Of a stretch of 64,000 bases of DNA, positions 6,906 to 15,839 are shown piece by piece. Every line of letters starts with the position of its first letter. Within the stretch, counting starts at the first letter, position 1. The position numbers and the translations under genes were made by a program. Origin of the DNA: Spirochaetaceae bacterium (GTDB lineage Bacteria > Myxococcota_A > UBA9160 > UBA4427). The DNA is taken from positions 1-64,000 of the forward strand of contig JACKFD010000011.1 of the NCBI GenBank assembly GCA_020632655.1. Reading direction: 5' to 3'. The notes beneath the pieces were generated by a model that worked only from the letters and a program-made list of their open reading frames with translations, searched no databases and was not told where the DNA came from.

Positions 6906-9788
6906 ATGCTCCCGCTCTGCCGCTCCCGCTGCTCTCGCGATCACGCGCTGGATCGCGACCCCGAGAAGGCCCTCCCCCGCGCACTCGGGATCGTCCTCCT
7001 GCTGGCGCTCGCCGCCGCCCCCGCCTCCGCCCAGTGCCTCGCGAATCCCATCGTCTGCGAGAACCAGCTCCCGGGCACGAGCGACTGGCGGATCGACGGG
7101 CCGATCTCCGGTGACGTCGACGCCGAGATCCAGGGCTACGGGTCGGCGACGAGCGTCGACCTCGGCGGCACGCTCGATCTCCACGTCACGGTCGAAGGCG
7201 GCGACGATTGGACGCTCGAGATCTTCCGCATGGGGTTCTACGGCGGGGACGGTGGCCGTTCGATGCTCGCGGCGGGGCCCTTTCCGGGCATCGACCAGGG
7301 CCCCTGCGCCGTGCTGGCCGCCAACCCCGCGAGCCCCGCGCAGCCCGACCCGAACGCCTCGGTCGAATGCCAATGGTCGGTCGGCTACTCGCTCGTCGTC
7401 CCGACGAGCTGGACCTCGGGCCTCTACCTCGTGAAGCTCGAGGCGAGCGACGGCTACCAGGCCTACGTGCCCTTCGTCGTGCGCGACGACGCGCGCGAGG
7501 CCGACTTCCTCTACGTGCAGGCCGTCATGGCCTATCAGGCCTACAACCAATATCCGGCCGGCACCGCGCAGAGCCTCTCGTTCTATACGGGTGGCACGGC
7601 GAGCCGTCCGTGGCTGAAGCGTCTCTCCTTCGACCGCCCCTACGGCAGCGCGAACTTCCTGCGCAACAACGAGAGTCCCTTCTCGAACAACGCCGACGGG
7701 AGCGGGGGCTTCTTCACCTGGGACTTCCCGATGATCCTCTGGCTCGAGGAGCAGGGCTACGACGTCGTCTACGCGACGAACGTCGACCTGCACGCCGATC
7801 CGGGCCGGCTGCTCGAGGTCCGGGGCATGCTCTCGGTCGGGCACGACGAGTACTGGACCGACGAGATGGCGACGGCGGCGGCGAACGCCCGCGACGCCGG
7901 CACGAACCTCGGCTTCTTCGCGGGAAACCACGTCTTCGGCACGGTCGCCCTGCAACCGGCGACGGTCGGCGGCGCTGCGAATCGCATGATGGAAGGCCTC
8001 ACGAAGGGCCTCGGGCCCGACGTCGGACCCGGCGCCGGCGATCCCGACGACATCGTCGACAAGATCAAGCGACAGGCGCTCTTCGGACAGGCCCACACGG
8101 GCTGCTGCGTCCGCAAGCCGATCGTCTACTACGACCTGCCCTGGATCGTGTCCGAGGCCGACCATTGGGTCTTCGAGGGCACGGGCTTCCAGAACGGCGA
8201 CGCCGTCCGCGGGCTGCTCGGCTACGAGCCCGACGCCTTCGAGCCGGGCTGGCCCGCGCCGGCGAACCTCCACTTCACGCTGCTCTCGGACTCGCCCTTC
8301 ACACCGACGGCGGCGGGTGCGCCGGGCGGCGACCCGTCGCCCGAGGACTGGCTCCGGCCCTGGCCCCTCGCCTCGGCGCAATCGACGATCCACCAGGCGC
8401 CGAGCGGGGCCTGGGTCTTCTCGGCCGGCACGACCGACTGGCCCTGGGGCCTCGCGACGCCCTTCGCAGCCGGCCCCCCGCCCTACGATCCCGCGAGCGG
8501 CGACGGCCTGCCCACGAGCCAGGGCTACTCGGCGAATCTCACTCTCGCCGGGTCCGGCCAGCTCGTCGAGGACGGCGGCCTGCCCGCCTGGCGCGCCAAC
8601 GGGTCGGGCGGGCTCGCCACCTGGGTCCGCGTACCCGAAGGCAGCGAGGCGCAGGGACTCGTCGACGGCTACGAGCACACGTCCGTGCTGCGTCTCGAGT
8701 CCGGGGGATTCGTCGCGAGCTACTACGCGTCCGGCGGCCGACGCTTCCTCCCGATCCTCGGCCTCGCGGGCGGCGACCTCGAGGTCGCGCTCGAAGGCGG
8801 CGGCACCTTCGTCCTCGCGAGCGGCGCCGCGGCCACCGACTACCACACCCATCGCGTCGTCTACGACGGGACGACCGGACTCGCCACCTACTCCTTCGAT
8901 GGGGTCGACGTCGCGACCTGGGCCGGCGCCACGACCACGCAGAACGGCTTCTTCTTCGGCCAGGGCTCCTCGTCGACCCCGGGCGTCGCCCTCTACCGCA
9001 GCGTCGGCTTCGGCCCGACCACGCCGCTGGCCCCCGATCCGCGCATCCAGACGATGAGCGCGAACCTCCTCGCGCGCCTCGCGAGCGTCTACGACCCCGC
9101 TGCACCGATCGCCTACGACGCCGCGATCGGCGACGGTCTGCCGGCCCGGCAAGGCTTCACCAACTCGCTCACGAACGGCGGCGCGGGCAGCTGGATCGCG
9201 AACGACTTCGGTGCGCCGGCCTGGCACGCGGACGGCACGGCCGGTCGCGCGACCTGGGACGTGATCCCGAGCCCCGCCACGAAGGCACTGGCCGCCACGC
9301 AGGGCTGGCGCATCGAGAGCGTGCTGCGCGTCGTGGCCGGCGACTACGTGACCGACTACTACGCCGACGGAAGCCGACGCTTCCTGCCGATCCTCTCCCT
9401 CGTGGCCGGCGAGCTCCGGGTCCAGCTCGAGGGCGGCGGCGCACACGTCCTCGCGACGGGCCCTGCCGCGACCGACTATCACACACACGAGGTCCGCTTC
9501 GATCCCGCGACCGGCCTCGCCACCTACTCCTTCGACGGTACGCCGATCGAGACCTGGGCGGGCAGCGCCACGACCCAGAGCCAGATCACCTTCGGCCAGG
9601 GCTCGACGTCGATCGCCGGCGAGGCGTACTACCGCGGGATGCGCTTCGAGCTCCTGCCCGTCGCCGTGCCGGGGCTCGCGCCGGGTGCAGCCCTCGGCGC
9701 GCTGTCTACGGGAATCGCCGCGGCGAGCTCGATCCTCGCGCGTCGGCGGCGCGCCCTGCGAGACCGGCATGCGGCGCGCACCGGCTGA
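6906..9788 (+). CDS. Exported N,N-dimethylformamidase beta-subunit-like protein with two lectin-like repeats
   Basis: The 960-residue protein starts with a signal peptide ending near APASAQ. Residues about 50-510 resemble the N,N-dimethylformamidase beta-subunit C-terminal domain family: LEIFRMGFYGGDGGRS, QAVMAYQAYNQYPAGT, DFPMILWLEEQGYDV, SVGHDEYWTDEM and FFAGNHVFG. Residues about 525-725 and 733-915 are two copies of a concanavalin/LamG-like domain, sharing RRFLPIL, ATDYHTH and GLATYSFDG. The C-terminus is a hydrophobic segment followed by ARRRRALRDR and preceded by VPGLAP, a likely variant of the PEP-CTERM sorting tail. Surface location is inferred and catalytic activity is not shown. Confidence 0.82.
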   Translation: MLPLCRSRCSRDHALDRDPEKALPRALGIVLLLALAAAPASAQCLANPIVCENQLPGTSDWRIDGPISGDVDAEIQGYGSATSVDLGGTLDLHVTVEGGDDWTLEIFRMGFYGGDGGRSMLAAGPFPGIDQGPCAVLAANPASPAQPDPNASVECQWSVGYSLVVPTSWTSGLYLVKLEASDGYQAYVPFVVRDDAREADFLYVQAVMAYQAYNQYPAGTAQSLSFYTGGTASRPWLKRLSFDRPYGSANFLRNNESPFSNNADGSGGFFTWDFPMILWLEEQGYDVVYATNVDLHADPGRLLEVRGMLSVGHDEYWTDEMATAAANARDAGTNLGFFAGNHVFGTVALQPATVGGAANRMMEGLTKGLGPDVGPGAGDPDDIVDKIKRQALFGQAHTGCCVRKPIVYYDLPWIVSEADHWVFEGTGFQNGDAVRGLLGYEPDAFEPGWPAPANLHFTLLSDSPFTPTAAGAPGGDPSPEDWLRPWPLASAQSTIHQAPSGAWVFSAGTTDWPWGLATPFAAGPPPYDPASGDGLPTSQGYSANLTLAGSGQLVEDGGLPAWRANGSGGLATWVRVPEGSEAQGLVDGYEHTSVLRLESGGFVASYYASGGRRFLPILGLAGGDLEVALEGGGTFVLASGAAATDYHTHRVVYDGTTGLATYSFDGVDVATWAGATTTQNGFFFGQGSSSTPGVALYRSVGFGPTTPLAPDPRIQTMSANLLARLASVYDPAAPIAYDAAIGDGLPARQGFTNSLTNGGAGSWIANDFGAPAWHADGTAGRATWDVIPSPATKALAATQGWRIESVLRVVAGDYVTDYYADGSRRFLPILSLVAGELRVQLEGGGAHVLATGPAATDYHTHEVRFDPATGLATYSFDGTPIETWAGSATTQSQITFGQGSTSIAGEAYYRGMRFELLPVAVPGLAPGAALGALSTGIAAASSILARRRRALRDRHAARTG

Positions 9789-9811
9789 GCGGTCCGGGCT
9801 ACACTGCCGCC

Positions 9812-10687
9812 ATGCCGCTCGCCGACGTCGCAGGTCACAAGCTCTACTACGAGATCCACCCGGCCCGCGAGCCCGTCGAGGACCTGCCGCCGGTCGTGCT
9901 GGTGATGGGGACCGGCGGGCGCTGCGCGGGCTGGCTGCCCTTCCAGGTCCCCGCCCTCTCGGCCCATCGCGACGTCGTGATCTACGACCATCGCGGCGTC
10001 GGCGAGAGCACGGACCCCGGCACGCCCTTCACGACGGCCGACCTCGGACGCGATCTCGTCGCCCTGCTCGACGCCCTCTCGCTCGAGCGCGTGGACGCGG
10101 TCGGCCACTTCCTCGGCGCGATGACGATCCAGGAGGCGGCGATCCGGGCGCCCGAGCGCTTCCGCCGACTCGGGCTGATCGGCTGCTGGGCGGCGCCCGA
10201 CGCGAAGCGGCGCATGCTGCTCGCGGAGTGGGCCGCGCTCGCGCGGGGCGGGGCGAGCGCCGAGACGATGATCCGGCATCGCATGCTCTGGACCTTCTCC
10301 GACGAGGCCCTCGCCCAGGTCGACGAGCTCGTCCTGCCGAACATCGGCTACCTCGACGATGGCCAGACGCCGCTCACGGGCGAGCTCTTCGCGCGCCAAT
10401 GCGAGGCCGCCGCGGGCCACGACACGCGAGGCCGGCTGGCCGGGCTCCCGCATCACGCGCTGCTGCTCTGTGGGCGGCGCGACCTGCTCACGCCCTCGAA
10501 GTTCGGGCGCGAGATCGCGGAGGAGATGCCGAACGCGCGCGACCTGACCCTCTCCTACAGCGGCCATGCCGTGACCGCCGAGCGGCCCGAGCGTCTGAAC
10601 GACGTGATCCTGCACTTCCTCGGCGACGTGTCGTACGACGAGGGCTTCCACCAGCTGCGCCGCGAGCGCGGACCGCGACCGGCCTGA
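9812..10687 (+). CDS. Alpha/beta hydrolase-fold protein lacking the nucleophile serine
   Basis: The 291-residue protein has the standard fold landmarks: oxyanion region VMGTGGRCAGW, IYDHRGVGES, the nucleophile elbow, an acidic residue in CGRRDLL (D224) and a catalytic-type histidine in SGHAV (H252). The elbow reads GHFLGA, so phenylalanine 100 (codon TTC at 10109-10111) stands where the GHSxG serine is expected. The protein is otherwise intact and full length. It may be a non-hydrolytic relative or a damaged enzyme. The ATG at 9812 follows the stop of the preceding gene by 23 bases. Confidence 0.9.
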   Translation: MPLADVAGHKLYYEIHPAREPVEDLPPVVLVMGTGGRCAGWLPFQVPALSAHRDVVIYDHRGVGESTDPGTPFTTADLGRDLVALLDALSLERVDAVGHFLGAMTIQEAAIRAPERFRRLGLIGCWAAPDAKRRMLLAEWAALARGGASAETMIRHRMLWTFSDEALAQVDELVLPNIGYLDDGQTPLTGELFARQCEAAAGHDTRGRLAGLPHHALLLCGRRDLLTPSKFGREIAEEMPNARDLTLSYSGHAVTAERPERLNDVILHFLGDVSYDEGFHQLRRERGPRPA

Positions 10688-10712
10688 GCGCCGCGACCGG
10701 ACCGGGGCGCCT

Positions 10713-10737
10713 CGTCGCCGGCCCAGCCGCGGCGACG
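10713..10737. terminator. Hairpin between convergent genes, terminator candidate
   Basis: An 8-bp perfect inverted repeat (CGTCGCCG ... CGGCGACG) with a 9-base loop lies between the stop of the alpha/beta hydrolase and the stop of the convergent methyltransferase-like gene. There is no T-run on either side, so it would be a GC-only terminator if it works. Confidence 0.35.
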
Positions 10738-10738
10738 C

Positions 10739-11479
10739 TCAGATCGTGCGAAAGCCGAGGGTCGGCAGGCTCCCGCCCAGGACGGGCGACGCCGCCACGC
10801 GCGCGCGCAACGCCGCCCCCGTGAGTCCCGCGCCGCCCGCGACCAGCACCCGGTTGTCGTAGTCCTCGACCGTGATCGCGACGACGGACTCGAAGTCGCG
10901 GCGCATCGACCGCGCGACCCGGGCGTGCTCGTCGAGGGTATTGCTGACGAGCAGACCGCCGCGCGCGAGGCAGTCCCGAGCGAGCGCATGCGCCGGCTCC
11001 GGGATCCAGTCGGGCTTGTGCACGTCGTCGCCGTGGCCGATGAAGACGTCCTCGAGGATCGCATCGAAGCGGCCGCGACCGAGCGCGGGATCGACGGCGG
11101 CCTTCTCGAGCCAGACGAGCGCGTCGGCGACCTCGATCCGCACGTCGAGGGCATCGAGGTCGAGATGCGCCCGCGCGAGGCGGACGACCTCGGGATCGAG
11201 CTCGATGCCCGTGATCTCGGCCTCGGGTGCGAGGGCGCGCGCGAGCCGCGCGACCGAGCCGCCGCCGAGACCCAGCACCAGGATCCGCCGTCGCCGCCGC
11301 GGCGGCAGCCAGAGCAGCGGCGCCGCGATCGCGTCCCAGACGCACAGGGTCGCGATCTCGCCCGGTCGGTAGAACGAGGCGAAGGTCTCGTCGACGACGA
11401 GCGAGCGCGCGCCCCCTTCGTCGTCGATCCGCACCCGCGGCCTTTCGTCGCGGGATGCCCGGCCATAGGATCTCGCCAT
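10739..11479 (-). CDS. Spermidine-synthase-like methyltransferase-fold protein
   Basis: The 246-residue protein has a Rossmann-type SAM or aminopropyl-donor binding core: ILVLGLGGGSVARL (motif I), EITGIELDPEVVRLAR (motif post-I with the acidic ligand) and FDAILEDVF. The layout matches spermidine synthase-like proteins that lack an obvious polyamine partner gene nearby. The ATG at 11479 has GAGGGGGG upstream and overlaps the ATG of divergent priA in one shared CATG; an in-frame ATG at 11530 would lie inside priA. Confidence 0.8.
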   Translation of the reverse strand: MARSYGRASRDERPRVRIDDEGGARSLVVDETFASFYRPGEIATLCVWDAIAAPLLWLPPRRRRRILVLGLGGGSVARLARALAPEAEITGIELDPEVVRLARAHLDLDALDVRIEVADALVWLEKAAVDPALGRGRFDAILEDVFIGHGDDVHKPDWIPEPAHALARDCLARGGLLVSNTLDEHARVARSMRRDFESVVAITVEDYDNRVLVAGGAGLTGAALRARVAASPVLGGSLPTLGFRTI

Positions 11480-14021
11480 GTCCGCCCCCCTCTTCGACGG
11501 CCTCGGTCCGCCCGGGCCCGACGATGCCACGGAACCGGATCGCGTGCGCGTGGCCCTCCCGGTTCCCGTCGATCGCGTGTTCTCCTACCGCGCGAAGACG
11601 GGGGCTCTGGCGGGCGATGCGCTCGTCGGCGTGCGGGTGCAGGTCGGGTTCGGCGGGCAGAAGCTCGTGGGACTCGTCGTGCCCGACGACGTCGAGGGCG
11701 CGTCGCCGCCGGAGTCGAGCGAGGAGCCCGCGCGGCACGCGCTCTCGGCGATCGAGGCCGTGCTCGACGAGGAGCCGGTCGTCTCGGAGTCGATGATCCG
11801 GGTGCTGGCGGCGGAGGCGCGCGAGATCTTCTGCCCGATCGGCCTTGCCCTCGCCCATGCGCTGCCGCCCGGCTCGACGCCGCGCACGGCGCGCCCCTTC
11901 GCGCTCACGAAGCGCGGCGAGCGGGCCCTCGCGACGGGTGCGCTCGGGCGCGAGGCCGGCGGCGGCGATGCCATCCCGCTCCTGCGGCAGCTGGCCGAGG
12001 GGCCGGCGACGCTCGGCACGCTCGTGCGGGCGCTGCCGCGCGTGCCCGTCGCCAGGCGGCTCGAGGGCCTGCTGCGCGACGGCCTCGTCGAGCGACGCGT
12101 CGAGCTGCGCCGCGCCCGGGCCCGCGTGCCGACCGAGCGCTTCGTGCGCGTGCGCGGACACGTCGACGCCGAGGCGATCGCCGCGACCTCGCTCGCCCGG
12201 GCGAAGCGCCAGGCGGAGCTGCTGTGCGAGATCGCCGAGGCACCCGAGGGCCTTCCGACCGCGCGGCTCACCCGCCGCGACGGCAACGCGGGTGCGCTGC
12301 TCCGGCAGCTCGAGCGGCGCGGCCTCGTGGCCTTCGAGGAGCGTCCGCGTCTCACGGCCGCGAGCAGCGTGCTCGACGGCGGCGCGCGGGTCGAGCTGAC
12401 GAGCGACCAGCGCGAGGCCCTCGGCCCGATCCGCGACGCGATCAAGCGCCAGGTACACGAGACCTTCCTGCTGCATGGCGTGACGGGCTCGGGCAAGACC
12501 GAGGTCTACCTGCAGGCCGTCGAGGAGGCCCTCGACGCCGATCGCCAGGCCCTCGTGCTCGTCCCCGAGATCACGCTCACGCATCAGATCGTCGCACGCC
12601 TGCGCGCCCGCTTCGGCGATCGCGTCGCCGTCCTGCACAGCGGCCTCAAGCCCGGCGAGCGCCTCGCGCAGTGGGAGCGTCTGCGCGCGGGCCAGACCGC
12701 GATCGCCGTCGGCGCGCGCAGCGCCCTCTTCGCCCCGCTCGAGCGCCTCGGCCTCGTCGTGATCGACGAGGAGCACGACGGCGCGTACAAGAACGAAGAG
12801 GGCTTCCGCTACCACGCCCGCGAGCTCGCGGCGCGGCGGGCCGAGGAGGCGCGCTGTCCCCTCGTGCTGGGCTCGGCGACGCCGTCGCTCGAGACGCGCC
12901 ATCGCGCGGATACGGGTGCCATCCGACGGCTCTCGCTGCCGCGCCGCGTGGGCGGGCGGCCGCTGCCGGCGGTGCAGATCGTCGACCTCGCGGCGGAGCG
13001 CGAGAAGCATCCGCGCGGGCGCAAGCTCGTGCTCTCGCGGCCGATGCGCACGGCGATCGAGGAGACCCTCGCCGAGGGCGGCCAGACGATCCTCTTCCTG
13101 AACCGGCGCGGCTTCTCGACGCGGATCTTCTGCTTCGTCTGCGGGCACGCGGAGCGATGCGACGACTGCGACGTGGCGCTCGTCTTCCACGCGGCGGAGC
13201 ATCGCCTGCGCTGCCACTACTGCGACCACGTGCGCGCCGTGCCCGAGCGCTGCGCGGGCTGCGGCGATCCGGAGACGGCGCTGCTCGGCGTGGGGACGGA
13301 GCGGCTCGAGGAGGAGGTGCAGGCGGTCTTTCCGTCGGCGCGCACGATGCGCCTCGATCGCGACGTGGCGGCGCGGCGGGGGCATACGGAGTCCGTCCTG
13401 CGCGCGCTCAAGGACGAGACCGTCGACATCGTGATCGGCACCCAGATGGTCGCCAAGGGCCACGACTTCCCGGGCGTGCAGATGGTCGGCGTCGTCGCCG
13501 CCGACATCGGCCTCCACCTGCCCGACTTCCGCGCCGCCGAGCGCACCTTCCAGCTGCTCACCCAGGTCGCGGGTCGGGCCGGGCGCGCGAGCCGGCCGGG
13601 CCGCGTCGTGGTCCAGACCTTCGTGCCCGACCACTACGCCCTCGTTCCGGTCGCCACCCACGATTTCGAAGGCTTCTACCGCGAGGAGATCCGCCATCGC
13701 GAGGCCCTCGGCTACCCGCCCTTCGGCCTGCTCACCCGCGTCGTCTTCCACGCCGAGGACGAGGCGCTCGTGCGCGAAGCGGGCACGGCCCTCGCCCGCG
13801 CCGGCCGCGCGTTCCTGCGCGAAGGCGCCGCCCTCGAGCTGCTCGGCCCCGCGCCCGCACCGATCGCGAAGCTGCGCGGCCGCCATCGCGCCATGCTGCT
13901 GCTCAAGGGCCGCGACGAAGCCCTGCTGCGGCGCGTCTCCGAGGCGATCCTGCTGGCCGCGCGCCGGCTGCCCCGCGGCGTGCAGGTCGCGCTCGACGCA
14001 CGCCCGGTCAACATGCTATAA
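11478..14021 (+). CDS. priA: Primosomal protein N' (replication restart helicase)
   Basis: The 847-residue protein begins with the 3' DNA-binding domain (VRVALPVPVDRVFSYRA) and continues into a superfamily-2 helicase core with Walker A GVTGSGKTE, DEEHD, LVLGSATPSLE, FLNRRGFS and QVAGRAGRA. A zinc-binding cysteine cluster (CFVCGHAERCDDCD, CHYCDH, CAGCG) interrupts the helicase, as in PriA. PriA recognises stalled forks and reloads the replisome. AGGA 9 bases before ATG 11478 supports the start. The length is somewhat above the E. coli protein (732 aa), mostly from Arg/Ala-rich insertions after the N-terminal domain. Confidence 0.96.
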   Translation: MSAPLFDGLGPPGPDDATEPDRVRVALPVPVDRVFSYRAKTGALAGDALVGVRVQVGFGGQKLVGLVVPDDVEGASPPESSEEPARHALSAIEAVLDEEPVVSESMIRVLAAEAREIFCPIGLALAHALPPGSTPRTARPFALTKRGERALATGALGREAGGGDAIPLLRQLAEGPATLGTLVRALPRVPVARRLEGLLRDGLVERRVELRRARARVPTERFVRVRGHVDAEAIAATSLARAKRQAELLCEIAEAPEGLPTARLTRRDGNAGALLRQLERRGLVAFEERPRLTAASSVLDGGARVELTSDQREALGPIRDAIKRQVHETFLLHGVTGSGKTEVYLQAVEEALDADRQALVLVPEITLTHQIVARLRARFGDRVAVLHSGLKPGERLAQWERLRAGQTAIAVGARSALFAPLERLGLVVIDEEHDGAYKNEEGFRYHARELAARRAEEARCPLVLGSATPSLETRHRADTGAIRRLSLPRRVGGRPLPAVQIVDLAAEREKHPRGRKLVLSRPMRTAIEETLAEGGQTILFLNRRGFSTRIFCFVCGHAERCDDCDVALVFHAAEHRLRCHYCDHVRAVPERCAGCGDPETALLGVGTERLEEEVQAVFPSARTMRLDRDVAARRGHTESVLRALKDETVDIVIGTQMVAKGHDFPGVQMVGVVAADIGLHLPDFRAAERTFQLLTQVAGRAGRASRPGRVVVQTFVPDHYALVPVATHDFEGFYREEIRHREALGYPPFGLLTRVVFHAEDEALVREAGTALARAGRAFLREGAALELLGPAPAPIAKLRGRHRAMLLLKGRDEALLRRVSEAILLAARRLPRGVQVALDARPVNML

Positions 14022-14186
14022 ACCCGCCGTTTCCCTTTTCGATCCAGCTAGTTAGGGGGGCAGCCCCGGAGCGCCCGACCCGCCGCCGACGGCGGCGCCG
14101 CCCTGACCCCACCCGACCGGCCCCGCACCCGCCGACCGCTGCCCGAGACGAACGACCGGCGCCCGACCCGAGCGAGATCCATCACG

Positions 14187-14705
14187 ATGGCCCTGCGAGA
14201 AGTCCTGCAGTTTCCCGATCCGCGACTCAAGCGCGTCTCCCTGCCGATCCCGGAGGTGACGGACGCGATCCGCGAGCTCGCCCGCGACATGATCGAGGTC
14301 ATGTACGACGAGCCCGGGATCGGGCTCGCCGCGCCGCAGGTCGGCGAGGCCGTCCGGCTCTTCGTGATCGACACGGAGTGGAGCGACGAGGAGGTCGGCC
14401 GCAATCCCGTGGTCGTGATCAACCCCGAGATCTCCGACCGCCAGGGCCGCATCACCTGGGAGGAGGGCTGCCTCTCGGTCCCGGACTACAACGCGACGGT
14501 CGAGCGCGACGCGCGCATCACCCTTCGCGGGACGGACCTCGACGGCAAGCCGATCGTCGAGCACGCCGAGGGCCTGCGCGCCGTCTGCATCCAGCACGAG
14601 GTCGACCACCTCGACGGCATCCTCTTCATCGACCGCATCAGCCGGCTCAAGCGCAGCCTCTACGTCAAGAAGCGCAAGAAGCAGCTCGCCGAAGAGTCGG
14701 GCTAG
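14187..14705 (+). CDS. def: Peptide deformylase
   Basis: The 172-residue enzyme has all three family motifs: GIGLAAPQ, EGCLSVP (metal-ligand Cys) and QHEVDHLDG (HExxH metal site). It removes the formyl group from nascent N-terminal formylmethionine. The N-terminus LREVLQFPDPRLKRVS is standard, so the ATG at 14187 is secure although the upstream ribosome site is weak. fmt starts 7 bases after its stop, the common def-fmt arrangement. Confidence 0.97.
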   Translation: MALREVLQFPDPRLKRVSLPIPEVTDAIRELARDMIEVMYDEPGIGLAAPQVGEAVRLFVIDTEWSDEEVGRNPVVVINPEISDRQGRITWEEGCLSVPDYNATVERDARITLRGTDLDGKPIVEHAEGLRAVCIQHEVDHLDGILFIDRISRLKRSLYVKKRKKQLAEESG

Positions 14706-14712
14706 TCGACGC

Positions 14713-15831
14713 GTGCCCCCCGCTCCCCCCCGGCTCCGCCTCGTCTTCTTCGGCACCCCCGAGATCGCCGTCCCGACCCTCGAGCGACTGATCGCCGGGC
14801 CGCACGCGGTCGTCGGCGTCGTGTCCCAGCCCGACCGCCCCCGCGGCCGCGGCCGCAAGCTCTCGCCCTCCCCCGTCGCCGAGGTCGCCTTGCGCGAGGG
14901 ACTGCCGCTCCTGCGCCCCGAAAAGGTCGGCGAGCCGTCGTGCATCGAAGCCCTGCGCGCGCTCGAGCCGGATCTCGGCGTCGTCGTCGCCTTCGGCCAG
15001 TTCCTCCCGAAGAAGATCCGCGAGCTGCCGACCCGGGGCTACCTCATCAACGCCCACGCGAGCCTGCTCCCGAAGCTCCGCGGCGCCGCCCCGATCGCGC
15101 GGGCGATCGCCGAGGGCGAGAGCGAGACCGGCATCTCCGTGATGCGCATCGAGAAGGAGATGGACGCGGGCCCGACAGCGCTCGTGCTGCGCACGCCGAT
15201 CGGCCCGCAGGAAGACGCGGCCGAGCTGACGACGCGACTCGGAGCGCTCGCCGCGGACGCAATCGCGCAGGCGGTCGACGCGATTGCACGGGACGAGATC
15301 GTCTGGACCGAGCAGGACGCGTCGCGCGCGACCTTCGCGGCGAAGATCGACAAGGCCGACGCCGTGCTCGACCTGCGCGAGCCCGCTTCGCGGCTGGCCT
15401 GTCGGATCCACGCCGTCTCGCCGAAGCCGGGAGCGACGCTCACGCTGCTCCCGGGCGGCGGGAGCGAGGGCGTCGATCTGAAGGTCTCGCGCGCGACGAC
15501 GCGCGCCTTCGCGCCGGGCGAGCGACCGGAGGTCGGGCGGATCGAGCGGGTCGATCCGTCGGTGGCGGGCGACGGCGAGGGACCGCTGCGCATCGCAACG
15601 GGGGACGGCTGGCTCGTGCCGCTCGTGCTGCAGCGGCCGGGCGGACGACCGCTGCCGGTCGCGGACTTCCTGCGCGGCTTCGAGATCGCGGCGGGGGCGC
15701 GGATGGCGGTGGTCGCGGCGGCGGCGGCAACGGACGAGGGCGACGGCGCGGCGCCGCGGGCGGGCGCCGGGGTCGAGGGCGCGATGAGCACGGGGAAGAG
15801 CGCCGGGGCGACCGGGCGAGGGGCGCGATGA
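14713..15831 (+). CDS. fmt: Methionyl-tRNA formyltransferase
   Basis: The protein (372 aa) starts from GTG and opens with LRLVFFGTPEIAVPTLERL. The catalytic region NAHASLLPKLRGAAPIARAI and the later EKEMDAGP supply the Asn/His/Asp set of formyltetrahydrofolate-dependent formyltransferases. It formylates initiator Met-tRNA. The C-terminal domain ends near PVADFLRGFEIAAG, after which about 45 residues of Ala/Gly/Arg-rich sequence follow. This tail is absent from usual 310-320-residue homologues and includes a DNA-level duplication of the rsmB start region. The stop overlaps the rsmB ATG as ATGA. Confidence 0.95.
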   Translation: MPPAPPRLRLVFFGTPEIAVPTLERLIAGPHAVVGVVSQPDRPRGRGRKLSPSPVAEVALREGLPLLRPEKVGEPSCIEALRALEPDLGVVVAFGQFLPKKIRELPTRGYLINAHASLLPKLRGAAPIARAIAEGESETGISVMRIEKEMDAGPTALVLRTPIGPQEDAAELTTRLGALAADAIAQAVDAIARDEIVWTEQDASRATFAAKIDKADAVLDLREPASRLACRIHAVSPKPGATLTLLPGGGSEGVDLKVSRATTRAFAPGERPEVGRIERVDPSVAGDGEGPLRIATGDGWLVPLVLQRPGGRPLPVADFLRGFEIAAGARMAVVAAAAATDEGDGAAPRAGAGVEGAMSTGKSAGATGRGAR

Positions 15832-15839
15832 GCACGGGG
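15777..15839. repeat. Short direct repeat spanning the fmt/rsmB junction (period 44 bp)
   Basis: GGGCGCGATGAGCACGGGG occurs at 15777-15795 and again at 15821-15839. The second copy contains the rsmB start codon and fmt stop; the first copy is read in the fmt frame as Gly-Ala-Met-Ser-Thr-Gly. The sequence between the copies is not itself repeated further. Confidence 0.8.

Noticed and set aside
3703..6984. A 1093-codon minus-strand open frame
   Set aside because: It runs antisense to the amidohydrolase and in another phase of the membrane-protein gene, with no family motif and a strongly biased composition.
5082..9770. A 1562-codon minus-strand open frame
   Set aside because: Only the part up to about 6734 encodes a recognisable membrane protein; the rest is antisense to the exported protein at 6906-9788 and has Arg/Gly/Ala-rich composition typical of GC-driven open frames.
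10488..13886. Long antisense frame (1132 codons) over priA
   Set aside because: It is the reverse phase of the priA gene; the real protein on the plus strand has all helicase and zinc motifs.
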